Notes: generated by a model from the sequence alone, not told the origin. 64,000 nt of DNA from UBA1275 sp002323515 (GCA_964007875.1 CAXGAH010000005.1:65673-129672); one strand, 5' to 3'. Counted from the first letter of the stretch, positions 7,895 through 17,619 are shown. Made by a program: numbers and translations.

Positions 7895-9166
7895 ATGGCT
7901 AAGCCTTCATTCAGCACCCCACTTGGAATGGTAGATATTCTACCAGAAGAAACTCCATCGTGGCGAGCATTGGAACAAATTATTCACGAAGAAGCAGCCA
8001 AGTTTAATTTTCAGGAAATTCGAACACCTATTTTAGAACCCACCGAGCTCATCAGGCGAGGTGTCGGACAACTTACCGATATTGTTACTAAAGAAATCTT
8101 TGCCTTTAAAAAAGGTGATACACACTACGTACTTCGACCAGAATTAACCGCACCTGTAGTTCGCTCTTACGTACAACATCATCTAGACCAGCGCGGTGGT
8201 ATCCAAAAACTTTATTACATAGGTCCAATGTTTCGTGCCGAACGTCCCCAAAAAGGCCGGCAACGTCAATTTCATCAATTTGGCTTGGAGGTTATTGGTA
8301 GTGCTGATCCTGTTGCAGATATAGAAACTATTGCTTTCATGATGCGCGTTTACCAACGTATCGGGATTAAAAATTTTACCCTTAAGCTTAATTCGGTGGG
8401 AGATCCTGAAAGTCGCGAACGCTATAAACAAGTACTTAGAGACTATCTGGAGCCTAAACGATCTCAATTAAGTGAGCTATCACAGCAAAGGTTAGATAAA
8501 AATCCTATGCGGATTCTAGATTCCAAAGAACCTGAAGACCAAAAATTCATAGCCAAAGCCCCTACAATACAAGACTACTTGAATGAAGATTCCTCCATTC
8601 ATTTTGAACAGGTAAAATGTGGCTTAGAATCGCTCGATATAGCCTTTGAGATAGATCCTCATTTGGTGCGCGGTATGGACTATTATACGCGTACTGCATT
8701 CGAACTTAGCAGCCCAATTTTAGGATCACAAGATGCCTTAGCCGGTGGTGGCCGTTACGATTTATTAGTAGAAGAAATTGGGGGTAAACCCACACCTGCG
8801 GTTGGTTTTGCGGCAGGTATGGAGCGATTACTTATTGCTTGTGAAAAATTAAATGTATCCTTGGCAAAGAAATCAGCACTCGATATATATATTGTTAGTT
8901 TAGGAGAAGATGCACGTAATTGGGCATTAAGCATTCTACCGGAATTACGGACCCATAGTTTATCAGCTAGTATGGACTACACAGGAAAGTCCATGAGAGC
9001 TCAAATGAAGGAGGCAAACCGGGAACTTAGCCGTTTTACACTCATTGTTGGAGAAAATGAGCTTAGCACTGGAACATTCATTCTGCGTAACATGACCGAG
9101 AGTAATGAAGTAGCTATTAGTGCCAGTGAAATTGTTAGTAATGTTTTAGCCTACAAAAAAAGCTAA
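7895..9166 (+). CDS. hisS: Histidyl-tRNA synthetase
   Basis: 423 residues, the usual length. Class II aminoacyl-tRNA synthetase: motif 2 is FRAERPQKGRQRQFHQF near residue 115, the histidine-binding motif is LVRGMDYYTRTAFE near 258-271, motif 3 is AVGFAAGMERL, and an anticodon-binding domain covers about 330-423. It charges tRNA-His in the cytosol. It follows the flippase by 85 bases and converges on the permease gene. The first ATG fits the family N terminus, which begins just before the conserved GMVDILPEE. Confidence 0.97.
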   Translation: MAKPSFSTPLGMVDILPEETPSWRALEQIIHEEAAKFNFQEIRTPILEPTELIRRGVGQLTDIVTKEIFAFKKGDTHYVLRPELTAPVVRSYVQHHLDQRGGIQKLYYIGPMFRAERPQKGRQRQFHQFGLEVIGSADPVADIETIAFMMRVYQRIGIKNFTLKLNSVGDPESRERYKQVLRDYLEPKRSQLSELSQQRLDKNPMRILDSKEPEDQKFIAKAPTIQDYLNEDSSIHFEQVKCGLESLDIAFEIDPHLVRGMDYYTRTAFELSSPILGSQDALAGGGRYDLLVEEIGGKPTPAVGFAAGMERLLIACEKLNVSLAKKSALDIYIVSLGEDARNWALSILPELRTHSLSASMDYTGKSMRAQMKEANRELSRFTLIVGENELSTGTFILRNMTESNEVAISASEIVSNVLAYKKS

Positions 9167-9220
9167 ATTAACCGTTAATCATTAGAGCTAGTTAATTTGT
9201 ACACCTAATGAGCCACCCTG

Positions 9221-11317
9221 TTAGCCTTTCTGTTCTAACCACTCCCTTAGTTCTTTGATATCATTGGGGTATCCAAGAATTGATAACACATCGCCCTCTT
9301 GCATCTTAGTTCTACCTTTGGGTATGATAATCTCTTTATTCCGCTCAATAATAGTCACAAGGCATTCACCGGGTAACTCCATTTCCATAATTTCCTTATC
9401 TATCCAAAGACTTGATTGGTTGTTTTGCCCTAATCGTACGTGAATGAGTCGTTCATCACTTAAAAGAACCTCTTTAAGAGATCGTTCATTCTTAGCCGAG
9501 ATCCAACGATCTAAAAATTCTTCTGCTTCGATTAATTCAGCCATATGACCTATTATTCTCATATGCAGCAGAGGTTGTTCTTCTGGGGTTACTAGAAAAA
9601 TAAGAGCATGAATTTTTTCGTCTTTGAATGCGGGCATAGTTAAGCCGCCTTGGCATTGAATCGCAACCATTTCAGGCATTCGGAGGCCTTCAAGTTGGAC
9701 ATACTTAAAATAAACCCCCTGTTTTAATCTTGTAGCTTGTATCGCCATATCCGTGAGTGCCGAAGCCCAACCCGTCTCTAAATTATTCTCTTTTTGGAGT
9801 CGATGCTCTAAACTAAGCACCGCTTTCTTCGATAATGCTTCTAAATTTCGATCCTTAGACTTAGCTCTTATAATTTCAGAGCGAGCAATAACCTCTTGAT
9901 AACTCATTGAGCTATCCATATTCTTTTCATTAATTATCGTCATTAACTCATGCTCGAGTGCTTCATAGCGCATTTGACCTAATCGGGCATGAACGTGATA
10001 TATGGCTCCTTGTCTCTTAACTTTACCTTGAGCGTAGTAAAAATACCAAGCTATACAGATTATAATTAACGTTCCAGTCAAACCAACAGCCAAGAATCCC
10101 ATTTGTGCAATAAGCAATAAAGATATCACCATACCAAGTACTTGTACCCATGGATACATCGGGGAACTAAATCCTGGTTTATAGGCCTCTATTTTACTCT
10201 CTCGCATCACTACTACAGCTAGATTAAGTAGAAAAAATAGAAGCAATTGGAAAGCACTTGCCAACTTAGCTACTGCTTCCACATCGAATAGCAGAAGAAC
10301 CAATATCATTATAAATGTAGTACTAATAACAGAAATATGCGGTGTTTCAAAACGACCAATCTTACCAAAAAAGGTTGGCATAAGGCCATCTCTACTCATT
10401 GCCAAAGGATATCTAGAGGCAGACATTATACCAGCATTACCGGTTGATGCAAACGCAGCTATGGCTGCCACAACTATTAATAGAATACCAATTGATTCAG
10501 GTATCCAAGTTATGACTACTTGCCCCGCATCGGTTACCGGTGTCAAACTTGAAAATAAAGTCGATGCAGGCAAGACTTTAACCATTATAAAAACACCCAA
10601 TACATAGACTAAGCTCGCCGTCATTAACGATAAGGTCATTCCTAAAGGAATTGCTTTATCCGGATTCTGTACCTCTTCAGAAATACTCGCAACTTTTGTT
10701 AATCCAGCATAAGAAACAAATACTAAGCCTACAGTTGAAGCAAAACCACCAAATCCATTGGTGATAAAATTACCCTTTTGCATTTCTGGTAGTAAAGAAT
10801 TGCCAGACAAATATTCAACCCCTTCTAATAGGAAATAACCCATAATTAAAACCAAGGCCGACACTAGGAGACGTTGCAGAAAGGCCGTTTCTTTAGCTCC
10901 AAACACATTTAACAGCCCAAAAATAACAGTCAAAACAAGTGCCAGAGGTAACATGGGAACATCAATATATAAACTTAAGTAGGCACCCATACCAATTAGC
11001 GCAAAAGAACTCTTGAAGATAAGAGCAATCCATGAGCCTAAGCCACCAATTGTACCCACTAATGGACCCAAACTACGGTCTAAAAAATAATAAGCACCGC
11101 CTGCTCTTGGCATAGCGGTCGAGAGTTCTGCCACCGTAAGCATTGAAGGCAATATTAAGATACCAGCAACTAGATAACTCAAATAAACACTATTTCCTGT
11201 TTCCGTTGCTGCTATACCTGGTAGTAGAAAGAATCCAGAGCTAAACATAGCACCCGTACTAACAGCATACACATCGAATAAAGTCAATTTTTTTGATAGA
11301 CGCTCTTTCTTAGCCAT
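9221..11317 (-). CDS. APC permease fused to EIIA-like and RCK_C-like domains
   Basis: 698 residues. Residues 1-430 are an amino acid-polyamine-organocation permease with about 12 membrane spans, the GAMFSSGFFLLPG first-helix motif and RAGGAYYFLD. Residues about 480-620 resemble a PTS EIIA type 2 (fructose/mannitol) domain. Residues about 625-698 look like a TrkA_C/RCK_C ligand-binding domain (LVTIIERNKEIIIPKG, GDVLSILG). In EIIA the phosphorylated His lies in an IPH motif; here the aligned stretch is YFKYVQ (536-541) with Tyr539, so phosphate transfer seems lost. Inferred: an amino acid or polyamine transporter with cytosolic sensing modules. Substrate unknown. Monocistronic, convergent with hisS. 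Confidence 0.85.
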   Translation of the reverse strand: MAKKERLSKKLTLFDVYAVSTGAMFSSGFFLLPGIAATETGNSVYLSYLVAGILILPSMLTVAELSTAMPRAGGAYYFLDRSLGPLVGTIGGLGSWIALIFKSSFALIGMGAYLSLYIDVPMLPLALVLTVIFGLLNVFGAKETAFLQRLLVSALVLIMGYFLLEGVEYLSGNSLLPEMQKGNFITNGFGGFASTVGLVFVSYAGLTKVASISEEVQNPDKAIPLGMTLSLMTASLVYVLGVFIMVKVLPASTLFSSLTPVTDAGQVVITWIPESIGILLIVVAAIAAFASTGNAGIMSASRYPLAMSRDGLMPTFFGKIGRFETPHISVISTTFIMILVLLLFDVEAVAKLASAFQLLLFFLLNLAVVVMRESKIEAYKPGFSSPMYPWVQVLGMVISLLLIAQMGFLAVGLTGTLIIICIAWYFYYAQGKVKRQGAIYHVHARLGQMRYEALEHELMTIINEKNMDSSMSYQEVIARSEIIRAKSKDRNLEALSKKAVLSLEHRLQKENNLETGWASALTDMAIQATRLKQGVYFKYVQLEGLRMPEMVAIQCQGGLTMPAFKDEKIHALIFLVTPEEQPLLHMRIIGHMAELIEAEEFLDRWISAKNERSLKEVLLSDERLIHVRLGQNNQSSLWIDKEIMEMELPGECLVTIIERNKEIIIPKGRTKMQEGDVLSILGYPNDIKELREWLEQKG

Positions 11318-11790
11318 AGTGTATTATTTTATTTTTATGACAACTCTTAACTGGAAAAATTCTATAACAGACAATAATATTGGCATCAATCAATATAGTC
11401 ATCCTGCAGTTTTGTTAATGTAGAATAAAAAATAAATCAACAACTAGATTCCATTAATAATTTATTTATTAATACTACAGTACTTATTTACGTATCGTTC
11501 TTTTCAACTATTTGCAGATGTGTAGGCAAAGTGATTCCATAATAACGCCACATATGTTGTCCTAGCAATCTTTTACAAAACACACTTTTTGTAAACAATT
11601 ACTCAGTATGATAATAAGGCTTAGTCTATATTATTGCCTTTATATGTGTATATTTCATTAGTAGAATTGAAGATATATTGCTTTAAAATTAATGTGTCAA
11701 TATTGATACTAGATTTAAAAAATTATCCTTTTACAATTTGCTCTGTATTCAATCTGCTCAAAATAACTTTTTCAATATTTAGCATATTAT
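11318..11790. other. AT-rich intergenic region between divergent permease and lysA genes
   Basis: 473 bases with no convincing gene on either strand; a 60-codon plus frame running into lysA has no domain character. It must carry the promoters of both genes. Two dyads stand out: a 9-base inverted repeat at 11572-11595 and the near-palindrome gtgtcaatattgatac at 11694-11709, which has one mismatched pair. Confidence 0.5.
11572..11595. promoter_or_regulatory. Inverted repeat upstream of lysA
   Basis: TTTACAAAA, six bases CACACT, TTTTGTAAA: two perfect 9-base arms. It lies about 195 bases before lysA and 255 bases from the permease start. This is the size of a dimeric repressor site; without a T-run it is a poor terminator. 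The binding protein is unknown. Confidence 0.35.
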
Positions 11791-12969
11791 ATGCCACTAA
11801 CTGTCTCACCATCTAGTCTAGTTGATCATTCAACTCCTTGCTATTATTATGATATAGCCTTGTTAGATGCAACATTGAAAGAGGTGCGTAAACATGGGCT
11901 TGACAAAGGATATCATGTGCATTTTGCTTTGAAAGCTAATCATGAGCCTTACTTGCTAAAAAAAATACGACAAGCAGGTTTAGGTGCAGACTGTGTTAGT
12001 GGTGGGGAGGTACAACAGGCTCTCGATAATGATTTCAAGCCCGACCAAATTGCATTTGCAGGCGTAGGTAAATCAGATCAAGAAATCAACTTAGGCTTAG
12101 AGAGTAGTATTTTTTGCTTTAACGTTGAATCTCTTCAGGAATTATCTGTGATTAATGAGATAGCGAAAAAGAAACAAACTAAAGCTCCCGTTGCGCTTCG
12201 ATTAAATCCAAATATTCCTGTTAAAACTCATAAGTATATAGCTACTGGATTAAATGAAAATAAATTTGGCATAAATGACGAAGAATTAATCCTGGTATTG
12301 GAGGCATTACCCAATCTATCATGTATCGAATTTTTAGGAATCCATTTTCATATTGGCTCACAAATCAATCACCTTGAACCGTTTATTGAATTAGCTCAAA
12401 AGACAAACAAATATGTAGAGCAAATAGAAGCTGCAGGATTCACCATAAAGGTATTAAATATGGGCGGCGGGTACGGGATAAACTACATCGAACCAGATGC
12501 CGAACCAATTCCGAATTTTAAAGCTTTTTTTAATGTATTTGATACCCATCTAAATCGGCGTAGTGATCAAGAAATCCATTTTGAATTGGGCCGGTCTATC
12601 ATTGCTCAATCGGGTAGCCTAATTTCGAGAGTATTGTTTATAAAAGAACGAAGTAAAAAAACTTTCGCGATCATAGATGCCGGCATGACCGAACTCATAA
12701 GACCTGCATTATATCAAGCGACTCACCAAATAGAACGAATAGATTCCCATGAAAATACCAGCAACACCTACCAAAATTATGATGTTGTAGGCCCTATTTG
12801 TGAAAGTTCTGACTCATTTGCCCAGAATTATCTATTACCTGTATTGCAACGTGGCGACTTACTAGCTATAAGAAGTGCTGGAGCTTATGGACAAGTGATG
12901 AAAAGCAATTACAATTTACGACCAGATTTTCCAGTGATCTACTCCGATAAAATTAGCGATCAACCCTAG
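11791..12969 (+). CDS. lysA: Diaminopimelate decarboxylase
   Basis: 392 residues, fold III PLP enzyme. The PLP Lys lies in FALKANH (residues 45-51); HFHIGSQ, GGGYGI (phosphate loop), ELGRSIIA, the active-site CESSD and AGAYG follow in family order. It converts meso-diaminopimelate to lysine, the last step of lysine synthesis. The length is slightly short of E. coli LysA (420). The related carboxynorspermidine decarboxylase is less likely because the CESSD and GSQI contexts match DAPDC. A degenerate aspartokinase domain gene follows 38 bases downstream. Confidence 0.9.
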   Translation: MPLTVSPSSLVDHSTPCYYYDIALLDATLKEVRKHGLDKGYHVHFALKANHEPYLLKKIRQAGLGADCVSGGEVQQALDNDFKPDQIAFAGVGKSDQEINLGLESSIFCFNVESLQELSVINEIAKKKQTKAPVALRLNPNIPVKTHKYIATGLNENKFGINDEELILVLEALPNLSCIEFLGIHFHIGSQINHLEPFIELAQKTNKYVEQIEAAGFTIKVLNMGGGYGINYIEPDAEPIPNFKAFFNVFDTHLNRRSDQEIHFELGRSIIAQSGSLISRVLFIKERSKKTFAIIDAGMTELIRPALYQATHQIERIDSHENTSNTYQNYDVVGPICESSDSFAQNYLLPVLQRGDLLAIRSAGAYGQVMKSNYNLRPDFPVIYSDKISDQP

Positions 12970-13007
12970 AATTTGTATTCCATCACCGTGCAAACCAATA
13001 CATTTAT

Positions 13008-13715
13008 ATGAAAGACATACACGTATTAAGTTTTGAAGGACAAAGTATCACGGATGTTTCCAATCTGGTTAATGCAGTTAACTACATTAAAGAATACGAT
13101 CGAGCTATCATCGTCATCACCGCATTCCAAAAAACTCGTAACAAGCTATTAGCTATTACTGACACTGCTATTTCAGGTAATTTAGATGCGGCTCATGCCC
13201 TATGTGATGAAATATACGATCTGTATTATGATCTCATTCAACAAGCCCTAGAGAGCAATCCAAATCCAAAAAATACCCTTATACTAGAAACCACAGACAA
13301 AAAATTGGAAGAATACACCTTCCGGCTAAAAAAACTTCTGGGCTATGCCGATAAAATGCTCGCTTATCAAGACAGATGGGTGGATTCTATCCTTCCTATT
13401 GGTGATCAAATGGCTGCTTTTGTACTAAGTCAAACGGCTCTTTCATGGGGAATACTCACACAATATGTTGAGGCTACTAAGCTCATAAAAACCGATAATG
13501 AATATGGCCAAGCAAACCCCAATACAATGAGCATTTACCAACATTGTGGATCTCTTGAAACCCTCATAGAAAATGGCTTTACTCCAATTATGGGAGGTGG
13601 ATACGGTGTTAGTCAGGAAAAATCGATGTCACAGCTAGGCCCGGATGGCTTAGATATTACAGCACGGCTGATAGCGGGTGCACTTGAAGCAAAATCCATT
13701 GAATTTACCAACTAA
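13008..13715 (+). CDS. Truncated, degenerate aspartokinase-like protein
   Basis: 235 residues that align over their length with the amino acid kinase domain of aspartokinase, but stop just before the TD-x-DG loop; there are no ACT domains. Key residues differ: KFGGTS becomes SFEGQS (Ser8 for the catalytic Lys), the GE of the substrate site becomes GD (132-133), and GRGGSD becomes GPDGLD (211-216). The frame is intact and codon use matches the neighbours, so it is probably expressed. The next gene starts 5 bases on, leaving no room for a lost C-terminal part. Position after lysA suggests a regulatory or structural role in lysine synthesis. I infer a pseudokinase; activity cannot be excluded. 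Confidence 0.72.
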   Translation: MKDIHVLSFEGQSITDVSNLVNAVNYIKEYDRAIIVITAFQKTRNKLLAITDTAISGNLDAAHALCDEIYDLYYDLIQQALESNPNPKNTLILETTDKKLEEYTFRLKKLLGYADKMLAYQDRWVDSILPIGDQMAAFVLSQTALSWGILTQYVEATKLIKTDNEYGQANPNTMSIYQHCGSLETLIENGFTPIMGGGYGVSQEKSMSQLGPDGLDITARLIAGALEAKSIEFTN

Positions 13716-13720
13716 AGTTT

Positions 13721-15703
13721 ATGCTGCAATGTGCTAATATTAGCCTCTCACTAGGTGATCGGGCCTTGCTCGATGATATATCAGTCATTATAAATCCAGG
13801 AGACCGTATTGGATTAGTGGGCCCTAATGGAGCCGGAAAATCTACCTTACTCAAGGTAATTATGGGGCTTCAAGAAGTTGATAAAGGTTTGGTGAGTATG
13901 GTTAAAACCGAAAGCTTGGGTTACCTGCCACAAGATGGGGTAAAACCTAATTTCTCCCTCAACGTTATAGAAGAAGTGGAGAGTGTTTTTCAAGGCATAT
14001 ACGATTTAGAGAAGGAAGTTCAAAAAATGCAACTCACATTAGGAGAGCTGGACCCTAACTCCCCTTCGTACGAAAGCTATCTTGATCAACTTGGTTCTCT
14101 TCAAACCGAATTAGAACAATCTGGCATTTATAGCATCCGCTCAAAAGTGAAAAAGGTGTTAACAGGTCTTGGTTTTAGCTCAGTGGATTTTAGTCGAACT
14201 ACGAGTGAATTCAGTGGTGGTTGGCTCATGCGAATGGCCCTAGCTAAGCTATTGTTGCAAGATCCAACTTACCTATTACTGGATGAACCTACCAATCACT
14301 TAGATATTGAGTCGCTACAATGGTTAGAGCAATTTTTGGTTCAGTATAATGGAGCAGTTATTGTAGTTTCTCACGATCAATACTTCTTAGATAGTCTAAC
14401 CAATCGAACACTTGCAATACGGCAAGGAAAACTGCAGGATTATGCTGGTAATTACAGCTTTTATGAGCGTAAATGGGCCGAAGAGAGAGAATTACTTATA
14501 AATGCGCAACGTAACCAAGAGAAACAAATCAAGGATACTCAAGAGTTCATAGACCGTTTTCGATATAAAGCTAGTAAAGCTCGACAGGTACAGAGCCGAG
14601 TAAAACAACTTGAAAAATTAGATCAAATAGAGGTGGAATCTGAACTCGATACGGTATCTTTTCGCTTTCCTACACCTGAGCGAACAGGACAAGTCGTCGT
14701 TCAATTAGACCAAGTCGTAAAACGATACGGAGAACATACTGTATTCGATGGCATAGATTTAGAAATAGAACGAGAAGATAAAATTGCAGTTGTAGGTCCT
14801 AATGGGGCAGGTAAATCTACTCTTATCCGGATTATGAGCGGACTTGAACCCATTCAAAATGGAACTCAAAAGCTAGGCCATAAAGTACAAAATGCGTATT
14901 TTGCGCAGCATCAAGCAGATGAACTCGATGATACTGAAGACCCTCTTGGTATTATGATGGGAGCTGGATCTGGCGAAAAAGAGAGCCGTTTGCGATCAAT
15001 ATTAGGTAGTTTTTTATTTACTGGCGACGATGTATTCAAGAAAGTTAAGGCCCTCTCTGGCGGTGAAAAATCACGTCTTGCTTTAGCAAAAATGCTCCTA
15101 TCTCCTGCAAATTTTCTCATTTTTGACGAGCCTACGAATCATTTGGACATGAGCAGTAAAACGGTACTACAACAAGCCCTACAGCAATATGAAGGCACCT
15201 GCATGATTGTTTCTCATGATAGAGCATTTCTAGACCCCATTGTAAACAAAGTCTTGGAGATTCAACCCGGTACCGTTCGTCTTTTCCTGGGTAATGTCAG
15301 CTATTATTTGGATAAAAAGAAAGAGGAAGCCGAATTAGCACAAATACCTCAAAAAAGTAGAGATACCTTCAAAAAAGTCGCCGCCATGGAGTCGGATGCT
15401 TTCTCAAAAAAAGAAAAAAAACGCCTAGAAGCAGAACGTCGAAATGCTCTTAGCAAGCAAATGGGGCCTCTAAAGAAAAAGATTGCTCAAGTAGAGACCG
15501 CTATTGAGGGTTGCGAAACCAGATTACGTACTATTGAGGATACTATGGCCGAAGGCGATTTTTATGAGGATCCGGTTCAAGTAAAAGAAACCAGCATAAA
15601 ATACAAAAAGATTAAGCAAGAATTGACCGAGCTTATGTTTCAGTGGGAAGAATTTCAACAAAGTGTTGAACAAATCGAAGCCGAGTTTGAGCAAGACGCT
15701 TAA
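13721..15703 (+). CDS. ABC-F family ATPase
   Basis: 660 residues with two ABC ATPase domains on one chain and no membrane spans. Both have Walker A GPNGAGKST (near residues 36 and 360), signature motifs (FSGGWLMRMALAK, LSGGEKSRLALAK) and Walker B LLLDEPTNHLD or LIFDEPTNHLD. A basic linker lies between them, and a charged coiled coil follows at about 545-655, as in YdiF/YheS/Uup types. ABC-F proteins bind the ribosomal E site and relieve stalled translation; some give antibiotic resistance. It begins 5 bases after the aspartokinase-like gene, so probably shares its transcript. Confidence 0.93.
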   Translation: MLQCANISLSLGDRALLDDISVIINPGDRIGLVGPNGAGKSTLLKVIMGLQEVDKGLVSMVKTESLGYLPQDGVKPNFSLNVIEEVESVFQGIYDLEKEVQKMQLTLGELDPNSPSYESYLDQLGSLQTELEQSGIYSIRSKVKKVLTGLGFSSVDFSRTTSEFSGGWLMRMALAKLLLQDPTYLLLDEPTNHLDIESLQWLEQFLVQYNGAVIVVSHDQYFLDSLTNRTLAIRQGKLQDYAGNYSFYERKWAEERELLINAQRNQEKQIKDTQEFIDRFRYKASKARQVQSRVKQLEKLDQIEVESELDTVSFRFPTPERTGQVVVQLDQVVKRYGEHTVFDGIDLEIEREDKIAVVGPNGAGKSTLIRIMSGLEPIQNGTQKLGHKVQNAYFAQHQADELDDTEDPLGIMMGAGSGEKESRLRSILGSFLFTGDDVFKKVKALSGGEKSRLALAKMLLSPANFLIFDEPTNHLDMSSKTVLQQALQQYEGTCMIVSHDRAFLDPIVNKVLEIQPGTVRLFLGNVSYYLDKKKEEAELAQIPQKSRDTFKKVAAMESDAFSKKEKKRLEAERRNALSKQMGPLKKKIAQVETAIEGCETRLRTIEDTMAEGDFYEDPVQVKETSIKYKKIKQELTELMFQWEEFQQSVEQIEAEFEQDA

Positions 15704-15746
15704 CTGTGAGTCCTTACATAATCGTATTTAGATAAGAAGTAATGTA

Positions 15747-16178
15747 TTAGGTAGCAAATATTTGGCTTTTATCGGCAAAAGCCTTGAACTCTAGTGCATT
15801 TCCGCTAGGATCCAAAAAGAACATGGTCGCCTGCTCACCTGCCTCTCCTTTAAAACGGATATAAGGCTCAATAATAAAACTGACATCGGCAATTTTCACA
15901 CGTTCGGCCAAAGCTTCCCACTCTTCCATGCTCAAAATTACTCCAAAGTGGCGAACGGGTACTCCATGTCCATCTACGGCATTTTTGGAAGATTCTTTTG
16001 CCTCATCTGGACTTAAATGAGCTACCACCTGATGACCCCACATATTGAAATCTATCCAGTGATCAGAGCTTCTTCCTGTGCTACAACCCAATATTTGAGT
16101 ATAAAATTGATACGTTTCTGTTAAATCTTTGACTGGAAAAGCAAGGTGAAAAGGAGCAAAATCGTTGTTTTCTTCCAT
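15747..16178 (-). CDS. VOC (glyoxalase/dioxygenase fold) protein
   Basis: 143 residues with paired beta-alpha-beta-beta-beta units. The N-terminal HLAFPVKDL has the first metal His, HFGVIL supplies a second, and the C-terminal GNALEFKAF has the metal Glu. The family binds Fe, Mn, Zn or Ni and includes glyoxalase I, ring-cleaving dioxygenases and antibiotic-binding proteins; the sequence does not tell which. It converges on the ABC-F gene and lies 56 bases upstream of rnhA on the same strand. Confidence 0.82.
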   Translation of the reverse strand: MEENNDFAPFHLAFPVKDLTETYQFYTQILGCSTGRSSDHWIDFNMWGHQVVAHLSPDEAKESSKNAVDGHGVPVRHFGVILSMEEWEALAERVKIADVSFIIEPYIRFKGEAGEQATMFFLDPSGNALEFKAFADKSQIFAT

Positions 16179-16234
16179 GGTGATTTAATTTAGAGATTCG
16201 TGATAAATTTTCAGTTACGAAGCTACAAAAAAAT

Positions 16235-16678
16235 TCACATAAATTGTTTGGCCGCCTGCACCGCTAATTGATCCACTCGCTCATTATCTGGAATACCCGA
16301 ATGTCCCTTCACTTTGATCCACTCCACCTGATGAGCCCCGATCACCTTCAATAAATCCAACCATAAATCCTGATTTTCCACTGGCTTTTTATCTGCCTTC
16401 TTCCACCCTTTTGACTGCCATGACTCTATCCAGCCCTTTGTCATCGCATTAATAATTAACGCACTATCGCTATGAATCTTAAGTAAACATGGCTTTTTTA
16501 TGGCTCTTATTGCTTCGATCACCGCCATCATTTCCATTCGATTATTAGTAGTGAATGCTTCTCCACCTGAGAGCTCCTTTTCTTTCCCATTATGTCGCAA
16601 CAAAGCTCCCCAACCTCCTGGTCCAGGATTGCCGCTGCACGCACCGTCGGTGTAAATAATGACTTCTGAGATACTCAT
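16235..16678 (-). CDS. rnhA: Ribonuclease HI
   Basis: I chose the ATG at 16676-16678, giving 147 residues that start just before the conserved IYTDGACSGNPGPGGWG. A longer in-frame start would lie inside pyrF. The four catalytic acids are visible: Asp in YTDGA, Glu in NNRMEMMA, Asp in HSDSAL and Asp in NERVDQLA; KGHSG carries the loop His. It cuts RNA in RNA-DNA hybrids. The length is close to E. coli RNase HI (155). It starts 7 bases after the pyrF stop, so the two are co-transcribed. Confidence 0.95.
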   Translation of the reverse strand: MSISEVIIYTDGACSGNPGPGGWGALLRHNGKEKELSGGEAFTTNNRMEMMAVIEAIRAIKKPCLLKIHSDSALIINAMTKGWIESWQSKGWKKADKKPVENQDLWLDLLKVIGAHQVEWIKVKGHSGIPDNERVDQLAVQAAKQFM

Positions 16679-16685
16679 AGTATTG

Positions 16686-17552
16686 TTAATTAAGCTCCAC
16701 TTGTTCAAAAATGGGAAGCAATCGTTGATTTGCAGTAAGAGTTCGGTCAAGTACTCGATCCTGCCAACTTCCATGGGTTGGATCGTTATCCCTGTTGTCG
16801 TTTGCATCAAACAGTATTCCTCTGCTAGAATTGATTAGGGGTAGTCCAGAGTGGGTTGCTAATAATGTTGCCAATGCTTCGATATCTCCCCCTTGTGCGC
16901 CAAACCCAGGAATTAATAAGGCAGCCTTTGAATGTAGAGCTAAGACCTGCTGTGCTACTTGGCTTTGAGTGGCACCGATGACCATGCCCAGATGAGTCTC
17001 GGAATACTTCTGGGTATTGGCTAGTTGATGCGCTATATGAGCTGAAAGACTCTCAAAATTACCACTCCTCGCCATTAGAAAATCCTGTGCACCGGCATTG
17101 GACGTCAGTGCCAGTGCATAAACCGCTTTACTACTATCGCCATTGAAAGCCTTTAAGGTTTCCATACCCATTAATGGATTTAGAGTGATAGCATCAACCT
17201 TAAATTGATCAAAAAATGCTTGCTTGTAGTACTCTGCAGTGGTGCTTATATCCCCTCTTTTAGCATCGGCTATAATTATATGACGATTGGGAATAGCAGA
17301 AACAACACGGTTAAATGCATCCAGACCATGAGGCCCTAAAGCTTCAAAAAAGGCTAAATTAGGTTTAAAGGCTGCACAATGTTTCTCGGTAGCCTGAATG
17401 ACCTGCTGGCAAAAATATACTACCTGTTCAACCGGATCTTCAGAAAAAGTAATAACCTGCTCAGGCAATCGAGCACTATTTGGATCAAGTCCTACACACA
17501 ATACCGATGAAGATTCGAGTATTGAGTTAGTTAATTTGGTTAAAAATTTCAT
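16686..17552 (-). CDS. pyrF: Orotidine 5'-phosphate decarboxylase (type 2)
   Basis: 288 residues, matching the longer type 2 (bacterial/mycobacterial) subfamily. LCVGLDPN near residue 18, KPNLAFFE, and the catalytic DAKRGDI near residue 95 identify OMP decarboxylase; IPGFGAQGGD binds the phosphate. It makes UMP from OMP, the last step of de novo pyrimidine synthesis. The first gene of a two-gene unit with rnhA. Its ATG is at 17550-17552, 67 bases below the feoB stop. Confidence 0.94.
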   Translation of the reverse strand: MKFLTKLTNSILESSSVLCVGLDPNSARLPEQVITFSEDPVEQVVYFCQQVIQATEKHCAAFKPNLAFFEALGPHGLDAFNRVVSAIPNRHIIIADAKRGDISTTAEYYKQAFFDQFKVDAITLNPLMGMETLKAFNGDSSKAVYALALTSNAGAQDFLMARSGNFESLSAHIAHQLANTQKYSETHLGMVIGATQSQVAQQVLALHSKAALLIPGFGAQGGDIEALATLLATHSGLPLINSSRGILFDANDNRDNDPTHGSWQDRVLDRTLTANQRLLPIFEQVELN

Positions 17553-17619
17553 CTGCCAAATATCTCTTTTTACGGTATTAATTGCGAATCAAAAATAGCG
17601 TTCCAAGCACGTATACAAC

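Noticed and set aside
11634..11816. 60-codon plus-strand ORF running into lysA
   Set aside because: Overlaps the lysA start in another frame and its composition only mirrors the AT-rich gap.
16679..16810. N-terminal extension of rnhA
   Set aside because: The extra 44 residues lie inside pyrF in another frame and have no RNase H similarity.
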